Origin: Pseudidiomarina donghaiensis | Lineage (GTDB): Bacteria; Pseudomonadota; Gammaproteobacteria; Enterobacterales; Alteromonadaceae | Assembly (NCBI RefSeq): GCF_900116895.1 | Contig: NZ_FPCF01000001.1 | Coordinates: 1,140,505-1,204,504 of the forward strand | Reading direction: 5' to 3' | Length of the DNA stretch: 64,000 nucleotides | Shown here: positions 1 to 7,752 of the stretch, piece by piece | How positions within the stretch are numbered: the stretch's first letter is position 1 | How the letters are laid out: the number at the start of each line of letters is the position of its first letter | The notes under the pieces: generated by a model | The model's database searches: none | The model's input: the letters and a program-made list of their open reading frames with translations, nothing else | Told to the model about the DNA's origin: nothing | Position numbers and translations under genes: made by a program

Positions 1-931
1 AACGCAATACCAAACTCAACGCAACAGCAATGGCGCCCACGCTAATTAGCGCATCAACCCAAAGTTGAATAGCTAAGAAACCGACTGAAAACAATAACAA
101 CGAGTTTAAAATATATAAACAGGTGTAGAGCTTGGTCACCAGGCGCATTTGCTTATGCACTGTGCCCAAAAAGTCGCTCATGCCCTCTTTCGCGTACGTC
201 AATTCACGTTGCGCATGGGAAAACAATTTAACGGTTTGAATATTGGTGTAGCTGTCAACAATACGGCCGGTCATAATTGAGCGGGCATCGGCCTGAGCGG
301 CAGCTACCTTACCCAAACGCGGCACAAAATAGCGCAGCAGCACAATATAAAACCCGAGCCAAGCGATCAGCGGCAGTGCTAATCGCCAATCGGCACTCGC
401 CACAATGGCCACGGTGCCAATAAAGTACACGGTGACATAGTTCAATACATCAAACAGCTTGATCACGCACTCACGCACGGCCAAGGCCGTTTGCATCAGC
501 TTGGTGGCTATACGCCCGGCAAATTCATCCTGGTAGAAAGTAATGGACTGGTTGAGCAAGTACTTATGCACCAACCAACGAATTCGCATGGGGTAATTAC
601 CGAGCAGTGACTGGTAGGTAATTAATGAATGCAGCACCACTAACAAGGGTAAACCTATGAGCACCACAGCCGCCATGCCCGTTAGGCTCCAAAACTGCTC
701 ACTCACAAAGGTTTGGCGATTCTGAGAGGCTAGCCAGTCAACAATATTACCGATAAAACTAAACAGCCAAACTTCAGTAATGGCTATTAGCATCATCAGC
801 GCGCCAGCCGCAAAAATATAGGGCCAAGCCCCTTTACTGTAATAAATACAAAACGCCACTAAACCTTTTGGCGGCTGTTCAGGCTGCCCTTCTGGAAATG
901 GCGGTAAACGTTGTTCAAACCAGCGAAACAT
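1..931 (-). CDS. ABC transporter, permease/ATP-binding exporter (5' part only)
   Basis: The reading frame is open from an ATG at 931 to the window edge (310 codons seen) and covers the N-terminal membrane domain of an ABC exporter; the ATPase half lies outside. After a proline-rich cytosolic start (MFRWFEQRLPPFPEG) come hydrophobic helices and the conserved stretch around 'LLGNYPMRIRWLVHKYLLNQS' and 'YQDEFAGRIATKLMQTA', typical of the coupling-helix region of half-size type-IV ABC exporters (MsbA/MdlB-like). The substrate cannot be told. The start is supported by AAGGA six bases upstream. It is divergent from the cstA-like gene, with a 129-bp gap between them. Confidence 0.8.
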   Translation of the reverse strand, partial: MFRWFEQRLPPFPEGQPEQPPKGLVAFCIYYSKGAWPYIFAAGALMMLIAITEVWLFSFIGNIVDWLASQNRQTFVSEQFWSLTGMAAVVLIGLPLLVVLHSLITYQSLLGNYPMRIRWLVHKYLLNQSITFYQDEFAGRIATKLMQTALAVRECVIKLFDVLNYVTVYFIGTVAIVASADWRLALPLIAWLGFYIVLLRYFVPRLGKVAAAQADARSIMTGRIVDSYTNIQTVKLFSHAQRELTYAKEGMSDFLGTVHKQMRLVTKLYTCLYILNSLLLFSVGFLAIQLWVDALISVGAIAVALSLVLR

Positions 932-1060
932 TGCGGATCCTTCAGCAGGTGAATTGCGTAGAAATAAGCTAGACTTTGGTCGAATGTCCGTCTTAACTAG
1001 GTATGAAGTACCATAACGCAGTTATTGTCGTCCTAATAATAAACCAAAAAAGGTAATACC

Positions 1061-2740
1061 ATGAACGCAATTTTGCTGATGTTACTCGGTTTAGGTGCGA
1101 TGTTTCTTGGCTATGTCATTTATTCTAAGTTTATTGCCGAGAAAATATTCAAACTCGATCCTAACTTTCGAACCCCCGCTCACGAATTTGAAGACGGTGT
1201 CGACTTTGTTCCGACCAACAAATACGTGCTTTGGGGCCACCACTTCACCTCAGTTGCAGGTGCGGCCCCTATTATCGGCCCCGCTATTGCCGTTATTTGG
1301 GGTTGGGTTCCAGCTTTTCTTTGGGTTGTTTTCGGTACCATTTTCTTTGCCGGTGTACATGACGCCGGTGCCATTTGGGCCTCCAACCGCAATAAAGCGC
1401 GATCTATTGGTGCATTAACGGGTGATGTGGTCGGCAAGCGTTCACAAAGCTTGTTCATGATCGTTATCTTTTTAGTTCTTCTTATGGTAAACGCGGTATT
1501 TGCCACCGCCATTTCAGGGCTACTGATTAATTTCCCAAGTTCTGTTGTCCCTGTGTGGGGAGCCATTTTTGTGGCGTTAATTATCGGCCAGGTCATTTTC
1601 CGCAAATGGATGAACCTAGGTACGGTATCTATTCTTGGCGTTGTTGCTCTGTATGCACTTATCTACGCAGGCCCTAGCTTCCCTATCGAGCTGCCAGAAA
1701 CGGTGTTTGGCGTGTCAGACAATGCGCAGTGGATTCTTGTGCTATTTGCCTATGCGGCGATCGCTTCGCTGTTACCCGTATGGATGCTATTACAACCGCG
1801 CGACTACATTAACGGCTTGCAGTTGTTCATCGGTTTGTTCTTGGTGTACGGTGCGGTGTTGATTAGCGGACCCGAGCTGGTCGCTCCTGCGTTTAATACT
1901 AATGTCCCCGAGGGCACGCCAAGCCTCGTTCCACTGCTCTTTGTGACCATCGCCTGTGGGGCAATTTCTGGCTTCCATGGTTTAGTTGCATCGGGCACTA
2001 CCTCCAAGCAATTAGACAAAGAAACCGACCTGCGCTTTGTTGGCTATTTTGGCGCTATTGGTGAAGGTTCGCTGTCGCTAGCAACCATTATTGCGGTCAC
2101 GGCTGGTTTTGCCACCCTGGCCGACTGGCAAGCGGTGTACCACAGCTTTGGTCAAGGCGGAGTGACGGCATTTGTGCAAGGCGGCGCCAATATTCTACAA
2201 AATGGCTTGGGCCTTGATGTCGACTTAGCACAAACCTTGCTTACGGTTATGGCGGTATTGTTTGCCGGCACCACCATGGATACCGGCTTACGTTTACAGC
2301 GCTATATTTTCCAAGAGTGGGGCAACATCTACAACATTAAATGGATGGAAAAAGCCGCGCCTGCAACACTGTTAGCGGTGGGTACCTGTTTGTTACTCGC
2401 CTTTGGCGCCGGCGGTGCTGATGGTTCTGGTGGGTTATTAATTTGGCCGTTATTTGGTACCACCAACCAGTTGCTAGCAGGCTTAACGTTGCTGGTTATT
2501 ACCACCATGCTAGTGAAATTAGGGCGGCCTATGTACGTAACCCTAATTCCGTTGCTGTTCTTGTTAGTCATGACTATTTACGCCCTACTTATTCAATTAA
2601 TGGGCTTTTATCATAAGTCAGACTGGTTCTTGTTTAGCCTAGACCTCGTTGTCCTTATTGCGGCCATTTGGATTGCCCTTGAGTCAGCAAGTGTATTGAC
2701 GCGTTTAGTGCGCGAAAATAAAGCAGCTAAGGCTAGTTAA
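1061..2740 (+). CDS. CstA-family carbon starvation / peptide-pyruvate transporter
   Basis: Integral inner-membrane protein of 559 aa with about 15 hydrophobic segments. The N-terminal CstA signature is clear (GHHFTSVAGAAPIIGPAIAV, then FAGVHDAGAIWASNRNKARSIG). E. coli CstA is about 700 aa, so this is a shorter family branch. CstA proteins import peptides or pyruvate during nutrient limitation. In E. coli the partner is the small protein YbdD, and here a small protein also follows two bases downstream. AAAGGT precedes the ATG. The first three plus-strand genes are tightly packed and probably one operon. The family is certain; the substrate (peptides, pyruvate or other) is inferred. Confidence 0.88.
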   Translation: MNAILLMLLGLGAMFLGYVIYSKFIAEKIFKLDPNFRTPAHEFEDGVDFVPTNKYVLWGHHFTSVAGAAPIIGPAIAVIWGWVPAFLWVVFGTIFFAGVHDAGAIWASNRNKARSIGALTGDVVGKRSQSLFMIVIFLVLLMVNAVFATAISGLLINFPSSVVPVWGAIFVALIIGQVIFRKWMNLGTVSILGVVALYALIYAGPSFPIELPETVFGVSDNAQWILVLFAYAAIASLLPVWMLLQPRDYINGLQLFIGLFLVYGAVLISGPELVAPAFNTNVPEGTPSLVPLLFVTIACGAISGFHGLVASGTTSKQLDKETDLRFVGYFGAIGEGSLSLATIIAVTAGFATLADWQAVYHSFGQGGVTAFVQGGANILQNGLGLDVDLAQTLLTVMAVLFAGTTMDTGLRLQRYIFQEWGNIYNIKWMEKAAPATLLAVGTCLLLAFGAGGADGSGGLLIWPLFGTTNQLLAGLTLLVITTMLVKLGRPMYVTLIPLLFLLVMTIYALLIQLMGFYHKSDWFLFSLDLVVLIAAIWIALESASVLTRLVRENKAAKAS

Positions 2741-2742
2741 AC

Positions 2743-3015
2743 ATGAAAATACGTGCCATTGTCGACTGGGTAAAAAATGCCAACGCCTATGCAACTGAGG
2801 TGTATAACGCGCCCTACCGGTCGGCAATTGCACGCGCAAAACGGGACGAAGACGATTTATTCATGATGTTGGTATTTTCTGAACTCATGGGCGTTCCGAA
2901 TCCCGCCTCTTATTACACGCTTGAGCTACAACCATTATTGCTTGAGCGTTTTCACCAGTGGCACCTGCGAATGGGCATGGAGCACTCCCCGCTTGATGGT
3001 TTTCGTTGTTGCTAA
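2743..3015 (+). CDS. small CC-terminated protein (cory-CC-star type)
   Basis: Protein of 90 aa, soluble in appearance, ending in FRCC just before the stop. The size, the conserved 'YNAPYRSAIARAKRDEDD' segment and the terminal double cysteine match what NCBI calls the cory-CC-star family. It sits between the CstA-type transporter (2-bp gap) and the ArsA-type ATPase (16-bp gap), so co-expression is very likely. From memory, E. coli YbdD and YjiX, partners of CstA and BtsT, also end in RCC. This protein may therefore be an accessory subunit of the same kind; that is inference. Its biochemical role is unknown. Confidence 0.75.
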   Translation: MKIRAIVDWVKNANAYATEVYNAPYRSAIARAKRDEDDLFMMLVFSELMGVPNPASYYTLELQPLLLERFHQWHLRMGMEHSPLDGFRCC

Positions 3016-3031
3016 GCGCTAAGGTGCGTGA

Positions 3032-4027
3032 ATGTTCTGTATAGATAACAAACAAATTGTTTTTGTTGGCGGCAAAGGTGGCGTGGGGAAAACCACCATT
3101 TCATCGGCTCTTGCGCTGCAGCAAGCGAAACGTGGCCGCAACGTTTTACTAGTTTCTACCGACCCAGCGCACAGTCTCGCCGACGCTTTTGACAACCCCA
3201 TTGGCGACACCATTACCTCAATGACAGAGCGTGTTGATGCACTAGAGATTGACCCTGACGCCGAAGTTGAAGCACACATTGCCCGTGTGATGAAAACCAT
3301 GAAGCGCTTTAGTAAGCCTGACATGTACCCAGAAATAGAACGGCAAATGCGCTTAACGCAACAATCACCTGGTGCACAAGAAGCCGCCCTTCTAGAACGC
3401 ATTGCCCGGCTTATTGATGAAAAACCTGCCGATTATGATCTGATCATTTTCGACACGGCCCCTACTGGGCACACGCTGCGCTTATTGACGTTACCAGAAG
3501 CTATGGCCGCTTGGACGCAAGGCTTATTAAAACAAACTGAACGCAGTAAAAAGCTTGAAGGTGTGCTAGAACACTTAAGCCCTAAAGCCGGCAAAGACAT
3601 CGCCAACCCGATGGCCGACCCTAAACAACATGAGTCTGCCGAGCTTGATGACCGTACCGCCGAAATTAGTGAAACATTACTGCGCCGCCAACGGCTCTTT
3701 CATCGCACGCGGCATGTGATAACCGACCCGAGCAAAACGGCGCTGATTTTTGTACTCACACCAGAGAAATTACCCATTTTGGAGACCAGCCGCGCGGTTA
3801 CAGCCTTGCGACAAGAAAAGCTTCCCATTGCTGGGTTAGTGATTAATCGGAACTTGCCTGAACACGCAGACGGTGAGTTTTTTGCCAAACGGCGCGCGCA
3901 AGAAGCTGTATACCGTGAGGACATCGAGCAAGAATTTCATGATCTACAACGGGTTTACTTACCGCTATTTCCCACTGATTTACATGGCCTTGAAGCGCTG
4001 AGGGGCATTGCAGAGCAACTGCCTTAG
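3032..4027 (+). CDS. ArsA/GET3-family ATPase (SIMIBI P-loop)
   Basis: Single-domain ATPase of 331 aa with the deviant Walker A GGKGGVGKTT at residues 13-22, the A-loop 'STDPAHSLADAF' and the switch 'FDTAPTGHTLRLL', the hallmark set of the ArsA/Get3 group. E. coli ArsA has two such domains and binds arsenite through three cysteines; here there is one domain and only one cysteine (Cys3). Arsenic export is therefore unlikely, and no ars genes are nearby. It is third in a probable operon with the CstA-type transporter and the CC-terminated protein; AAGGTG lies six bases before the ATG. A chaperone or maturation role for that transporter is an inference from context. Confidence 0.85.
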   Translation: MFCIDNKQIVFVGGKGGVGKTTISSALALQQAKRGRNVLLVSTDPAHSLADAFDNPIGDTITSMTERVDALEIDPDAEVEAHIARVMKTMKRFSKPDMYPEIERQMRLTQQSPGAQEAALLERIARLIDEKPADYDLIIFDTAPTGHTLRLLTLPEAMAAWTQGLLKQTERSKKLEGVLEHLSPKAGKDIANPMADPKQHESAELDDRTAEISETLLRRQRLFHRTRHVITDPSKTALIFVLTPEKLPILETSRAVTALRQEKLPIAGLVINRNLPEHADGEFFAKRRAQEAVYREDIEQEFHDLQRVYLPLFPTDLHGLEALRGIAEQLP

Positions 4028-4046
4028 CGCTAAGCATGCAGTTAGG

Positions 4047-4637
4047 TTAAATAAGCAAATACACGAAGTAGACCGACAGCGCAGCAACTAGCACAACCCA
4101 ACCGGCTTTGCGGTTGTATTGTTGCCACCAGCGCAGCACAGCTTCACCGAACCAATAAACCAACAACGCCAGCCCGTAGTAACGAATACCGCGGGCAATA
4201 ATAGCCGCCAGCATAAATAATCCATACGGGTATTCGGCACTGCCAGCGCTGAGCATTCCTACTTGAAACGGTATGGGTGAAATTCCAACCAGCAACAGTG
4301 TGGCAAAGCCATGCTCTGCAAAGCGTGCAGTAAAGTCTTCAAAAGCGTCATGATAACCAAGCCACGTGAGTACCGCGTCACCAACGTCATCAAAAAACCA
4401 CAAGCCAACACCATAGCCGACACTGGCCCCAAGCAGGCAGCCCAACAAGGTTACCGTGGCAATAGACCAAAGCCGATCACGTTGGTGCATGAGCAAGGGT
4501 ATTAGAATAAGCTCTAGGGGGATAGGAACGATCAGCGACTCTAAAAATGACGCGATAAAAATAGCGAGCAATACATAATTTGAGTCGGCAAAACGCGCTA
4601 ACCAGCGGTCAGCGCGTTTATTGTTAGTTTGCTGCAC
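4047..4637 (-). CDS. VTT/SNARE-associated domain membrane protein (YqaA-like, DedA superfamily)
   Basis: Inner-membrane protein of 196 aa. It carries the VTT pattern: an early 'SFLESLIVPIPLELILIPLL' reentrant segment, glycine-rich helices (GCLLGASVGYGVGLWFFDD), then 'GISPIPFQVGMLSAGSA' and a basic 'ARGIRYYGLALLVYWFG'. DedA-superfamily proteins are linked to lipid-carrier translocation and membrane homeostasis; the YqaA branch is less well defined. It is convergent with the ArsA-type gene, 19 bp apart, and on the same strand as the M28 gene upstream. Confidence 0.8.
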   Translation of the reverse strand: MQQTNNKRADRWLARFADSNYVLLAIFIASFLESLIVPIPLELILIPLLMHQRDRLWSIATVTLLGCLLGASVGYGVGLWFFDDVGDAVLTWLGYHDAFEDFTARFAEHGFATLLLVGISPIPFQVGMLSAGSAEYPYGLFMLAAIIARGIRYYGLALLVYWFGEAVLRWWQQYNRKAGWVVLVAALSVYFVYLLI

Positions 4638-4660
4638 AGGCGTTATTCCACGGGCAACGG

Positions 4661-6037
4661 TTATTCACCGAAAGCACCAGCGGCGCCAGGGAACACCACC
4701 GGGCTTTCATAACCGTCTTTGCTAACGCTTGCCACGCCAAAAAAGTAATTATCTATGACCACATTTTTGAGCGTAAACTCATTCACATTGCCAACGTACT
4801 GGCTAAATTCCCAGTTCGGTGCGTCGGTGTGGCGCCAATAAATACGATAGCCTTTGATATGTTCTTTTTCAGCCGCACTCGCCGGCGCCCAGCTGAGCGT
4901 GGTGTCGGCACTTACGGCTCCAGCAATTTTTACCTGTGCCGGTGGGCTTGGTGCCCAGGCCATACTGGCTAAGCTAACGGCGTTCAGTGCAGTAAGTTTA
5001 GCCGCATAATCAAAGTCAACACCGTCAATGGTGTCACCATAAACAATACCGTTCTCGGTGCGCAGATCTTGATGTTGACGGTTGTAATTTTCGTTGGTTT
5101 CCATAATACGAACGCCCGGATACCCCAAGTCGTTAAATGGACGGTGGTGTCCACCGCGGCCAAAGCGATCTAAACGGTATATGACCATGGTATCTAAGTT
5201 CGGAATGTAGCGGTCAGCCATCCAGTCAATGTAGCGCGCGACGTTACGGCTTGGCGAGTCAACTTCACCGCCGGTAAAGCGTCGACGACGAGTATCCGCC
5301 TCGGTTTCATCTTGACGCGTGCCTTCTGCGAAAATGCGCGCGGTGGTGTTATTAATAACGCCATTAATGCCCTCAATGTTGCCGATCATGTCGTTATTTA
5401 ACACCGCTTTAATACGCCAGCCGTCTTTTTGTGCTTGTTCGGCCATAATGCGGCCACCAAAAAGCCCCTGCTCTTCGCCTGCTAGCGCGGCATACACAAT
5501 GCTACCGGCGAACTTATATTGGCTAAGTACCCGTGCCGCTTCTAAGGTACCGGCGACACCCGAAGCGTTGTCATTAGCGCCTGGTGCATCGGACGTATAG
5601 TCCATGACGTCAGAAACCCGTGAATCAATATCGCCCGACATAATGACATAGCGGTTCGGGTCGACTGTACCGCGCTGCACCGCGATAACACTGACAACTT
5701 CAACCGGATCAGGAATACGGACTTCCCCCTCAATCACTCGTGATTGGTAGTACACGTCAAGGCAGTCACCACAAGCCGCTGATATTTTGTCAAACTCGGC
5801 CTTTATCCACCGCCGAGCAGCGCCAATACCGCGCGTGTCTGACTCGGTTTCTGATAAGGTATGGCGGGTACCAAAACTCACTAACTTATTAATGTCAGCT
5901 TCAATACGCGCAGCCGATACCTGTGCCTGTATATCATGCAACGCTTGTTGGTCGACATATTCCACATCAGCGCTGGCCGTACTGATCATCAATGCTGAAC
6001 AAAGCCCGGCTAAACTCGCCTTTGGGTAAAAATTCAT
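4661..6037 (-). CDS. secreted M28-family peptidase with C-terminal fibronectin III domain
   Basis: 458 aa from ATG 6037, which has AGAGGAAC upstream and is followed by a signal peptide (MNFYPKASLAGLCSALMISTASA); a start 25 codons earlier would add an unlikely extension. M28 aminopeptidases bind two zinc ions. Here NDN (155-157), GEEQG (187-191), NNDMIGN (214-220) and GGHH (295-298) occupy the usual metal and catalytic sites. The first motif reads SGDIDSR (134-140), with Asp136 where the family usually has His. Residues ~368-458 form an FnIII-like domain (APSPPAQV...GYRIYWRHT). It probably degrades extracytoplasmic peptides. The divergent oxidoreductase starts 77 bp away. Confidence 0.85.
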   Translation of the reverse strand: MNFYPKASLAGLCSALMISTASADVEYVDQQALHDIQAQVSAARIEADINKLVSFGTRHTLSETESDTRGIGAARRWIKAEFDKISAACGDCLDVYYQSRVIEGEVRIPDPVEVVSVIAVQRGTVDPNRYVIMSGDIDSRVSDVMDYTSDAPGANDNASGVAGTLEAARVLSQYKFAGSIVYAALAGEEQGLFGGRIMAEQAQKDGWRIKAVLNNDMIGNIEGINGVINNTTARIFAEGTRQDETEADTRRRRFTGGEVDSPSRNVARYIDWMADRYIPNLDTMVIYRLDRFGRGGHHRPFNDLGYPGVRIMETNENYNRQHQDLRTENGIVYGDTIDGVDFDYAAKLTALNAVSLASMAWAPSPPAQVKIAGAVSADTTLSWAPASAAEKEHIKGYRIYWRHTDAPNWEFSQYVGNVNEFTLKNVVIDNYFFGVASVSKDGYESPVVFPGAAGAFGE

Positions 6038-6114
6038 GGAAAGTTCCTCTGGTTGATTGGGCAACAGTGTCTTAGTATTGATGTTATACGTGAACCGGCT
6101 ATGAGGAAGCAACC

Positions 6115-7137
6115 ATGAAAGCTGTTGGTTATCGGGAATGCGGCTCTATTGACCGCAACGATGCATTATTGGACATAACCCTTGCAGAGCCTGAGATAGG
6201 TCCTAACGATTTACTTGTTGCGGTATATGGCATTGGTGTGAACCCTGTCGATACTAAAATTCGTACCCGCCGAGGCCCGCTTGAAGACGAATTCGCCGTA
6301 ATTGGCTGGGACGCAGCAGGCGTGGTATTGAGTGTTGGCGAAAACGTCCACGACTTTAAAGAAGGTGATGAAGTTTGGTATGCCGGTGAGCTCAATCGCC
6401 ACGGCTGCAACGCACAGTACCAAGCAGTTGATGCGCGCATTGTGAGTCGTAAACCACGGTCATTAAGCTTTGCCGACGCGGCGGCAATGCCATTGACCTT
6501 CTTAACGGCTTGGGAGCTATTCTTTGAAAGGTTACAGTTAAGCCGAGACGATCAGGCAACATTGTTAATTACAGGGGCTGCAGGTGGCGTAGGCTCGGCC
6601 CTATTACAACTGGCTAAACTGTGCCCCAAGGTAAAAACCATTGCGACGGCATCACGCCCAGAAACTCAGCGTTGGGTAAAACAAATGGGCGCCGACATCG
6701 TTATCAATCACCACGAACCCTTGGCCCCCCAATTAGCTAAGCACAACATAAAGCAGGTTAGCCATGTTGCTAGCCTTACACACACCGACCAACATTTTGA
6801 AGCGTTAGTTGAGCTGCTTGCACCGTTTGGGCACTTTGCGCTTATTGATGACCCACAGCGAGCACTCGATATCAAATTGTTAAAACAAAAAAGTATCGCA
6901 CTGGTATGGGAGTTTATGTTTACCCATAGCCTATTTAAAACAGCAGATATGCACCGACAAGGGCAAATTTTGCGTGAAATAGCCGAGCTAACCGACGCAG
7001 GCAAATTAGCCTCGACCCGTGTCGCCCACTTTGGCGAACTAAATGCCGAAAACTTAAAACGTGCGCATCAGCTGCTCGAGTCGAGCCAGAGTATCGGCAA
7101 AATTGTACTTGATGGATATAACGTGCCGCTTGGTTAA
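6115..7137 (+). CDS. zinc-type alcohol dehydrogenase-like / quinone oxidoreductase family protein
   Basis: Medium-chain dehydrogenase/reductase of 340 aa. The GroES-like N-terminal half (GIGVNPVDTKIRTR, 'VIGWDAAGVVLSVGENV') is followed by a Rossmann domain with the NADPH loop 'LLITGAAGGVGSALLQLAKL' near residue 143. The usual zinc-ligand cysteines are absent, so it belongs to the zinc-independent quinone-oxidoreductase branch, which reduces quinones or enones with NADPH. It stands alone, divergent from the M28 gene, and its stop codon lies inside a 22-bp palindrome. The physiological substrate is unknown. Confidence 0.85.
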   Translation: MKAVGYRECGSIDRNDALLDITLAEPEIGPNDLLVAVYGIGVNPVDTKIRTRRGPLEDEFAVIGWDAAGVVLSVGENVHDFKEGDEVWYAGELNRHGCNAQYQAVDARIVSRKPRSLSFADAAAMPLTFLTAWELFFERLQLSRDDQATLLITGAAGGVGSALLQLAKLCPKVKTIATASRPETQRWVKQMGADIVINHHEPLAPQLAKHNIKQVSHVASLTHTDQHFEALVELLAPFGHFALIDDPQRALDIKLLKQKSIALVWEFMFTHSLFKTADMHRQGQILREIAELTDAGKLASTRVAHFGELNAENLKRAHQLLESSQSIGKIVLDGYNVPLG

Positions 7138-7146
7138 CCAAGCGGC
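7125..7146. repeat. perfect 22-bp palindrome at the convergent gene ends
   Basis: GCCGCTTGGTT followed directly by its exact reverse complement AACCAAGCGGC. In RNA it would fold as a 9-bp stem with a TTAA loop on either strand. It covers the stop codon of the oxidoreductase and sits between convergent genes. There is no T-run on either side, so it is not a classical intrinsic terminator. Confidence 0.7.
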
Positions 7147-7171
7147 CGTAACGGCTAGATAGCAGAAGCCA

Positions 7172-7615
7172 TTAAGGTTGACAGTCGGTCGGCTCAAAAC
7201 GCAATTCAAACAGGGTCGCTTCGTTTTGGTCTAAGTAACGAATGACTAGAAAGTCAGCCTGTTCACGGTAGAAGGCTAATGAGTCTGCGCGACAAAAAGC
7301 GTCACGCATTGCTGGTTGCAACTGTGCTTTTATCGCCTCCTCATCATGCTGGTATTTATCGACGCCAACCAGCGTATAAATAAAACGCATGCCATAGTTA
7401 AGTACTTCAGCCCGCTCGAAACGTGTTTGGCTGTCGAGTAGCTTCGGTAAGTCACGATTTAGCTTTCCAGAGCGTTCTAACAGCTGTTGATACAGATGGT
7501 TACGATTTTTTGTGTCACTCTGTAACCCAAGACTGCGATACGCCCAAATTAATAGCAGCCCGGTAACCAGTACCCCAACGGCCACCATTAACTGGCGTTT
7601 AAAGTCATTTGTCAT
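7172..7615 (-). CDS. hypothetical membrane-anchored protein
   Basis: Protein of 147 aa, not recognised. One N-terminal membrane helix (LMVAVGVLVTGLLLIWAYRS, residues ~9-28) is followed by a soluble, charged, mostly helical domain of about 115 residues with two cysteines (Cys108, Cys145). The topology suggests a periplasmic domain tethered to the inner membrane. It is divergent from the RND pump operon and shares its 137-bp upstream region. It has no helix-turn-helix, so it is not the pump's repressor. Confidence 0.7.
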   Translation of the reverse strand: MTNDFKRQLMVAVGVLVTGLLLIWAYRSLGLQSDTKNRNHLYQQLLERSGKLNRDLPKLLDSQTRFERAEVLNYGMRFIYTLVGVDKYQHDEEAIKAQLQPAMRDAFCRADSLAFYREQADFLVIRYLDQNEATLFELRFEPTDCQP

Positions 7616-7681
7616 ATTATTTACCTACGTGTTTGCACTTATTTTATCGATAGCACGTATCGAAATTATCGTGATATCCCA

Positions 7682-7711
7682 CTTACAAACATACATGAAT
7701 GTATGTATAAT
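7682..7711 (+). promoter_or_regulatory. acrAB-type operon promoter
   Basis: A perfect -10 TATAAT lies at 7706-7711 with CTTACA (4 of 6 matches to the -35 consensus) 18 bp upstream at 7682-7687. Transcription would start near 7718, giving a ~35-base leader to the adaptor gene. The spacer is filled by the palindromic operator described separately. Confidence 0.65.
7689..7706. promoter_or_regulatory. AcrR/TetR-like palindromic operator of the RND pump
   Basis: ACATACATGAATGTATGT: two perfect 8-bp arms (ACATACAT / ATGTATGT) around a 2-bp centre. The arms equal those of the E. coli acrAB operator bound by AcrR, though the E. coli centre is longer. The site fills the -35/-10 spacer, so a bound repressor would exclude RNA polymerase. 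A further half-site ACATACAT lies at 7747-7754, overlapping the adaptor's start codon. No TetR-family gene is nearby. Confidence 0.7.
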
Positions 7712-7752
7712 TATCGGGTTAAAAAATCACACACTTAGTATGAGGTACATAC

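Noticed and set aside
3032..4027. Arsenic-resistance ATPase
   Set aside because: Single domain, only one cysteine, and no arsB/arsC/arsR nearby; the ArsA fold alone does not indicate arsenite export.
7172..7615. Local repressor of the RND pump
   Set aside because: Its divergent position suggested AcrR, but it has an N-terminal membrane helix and no helix-turn-helix.
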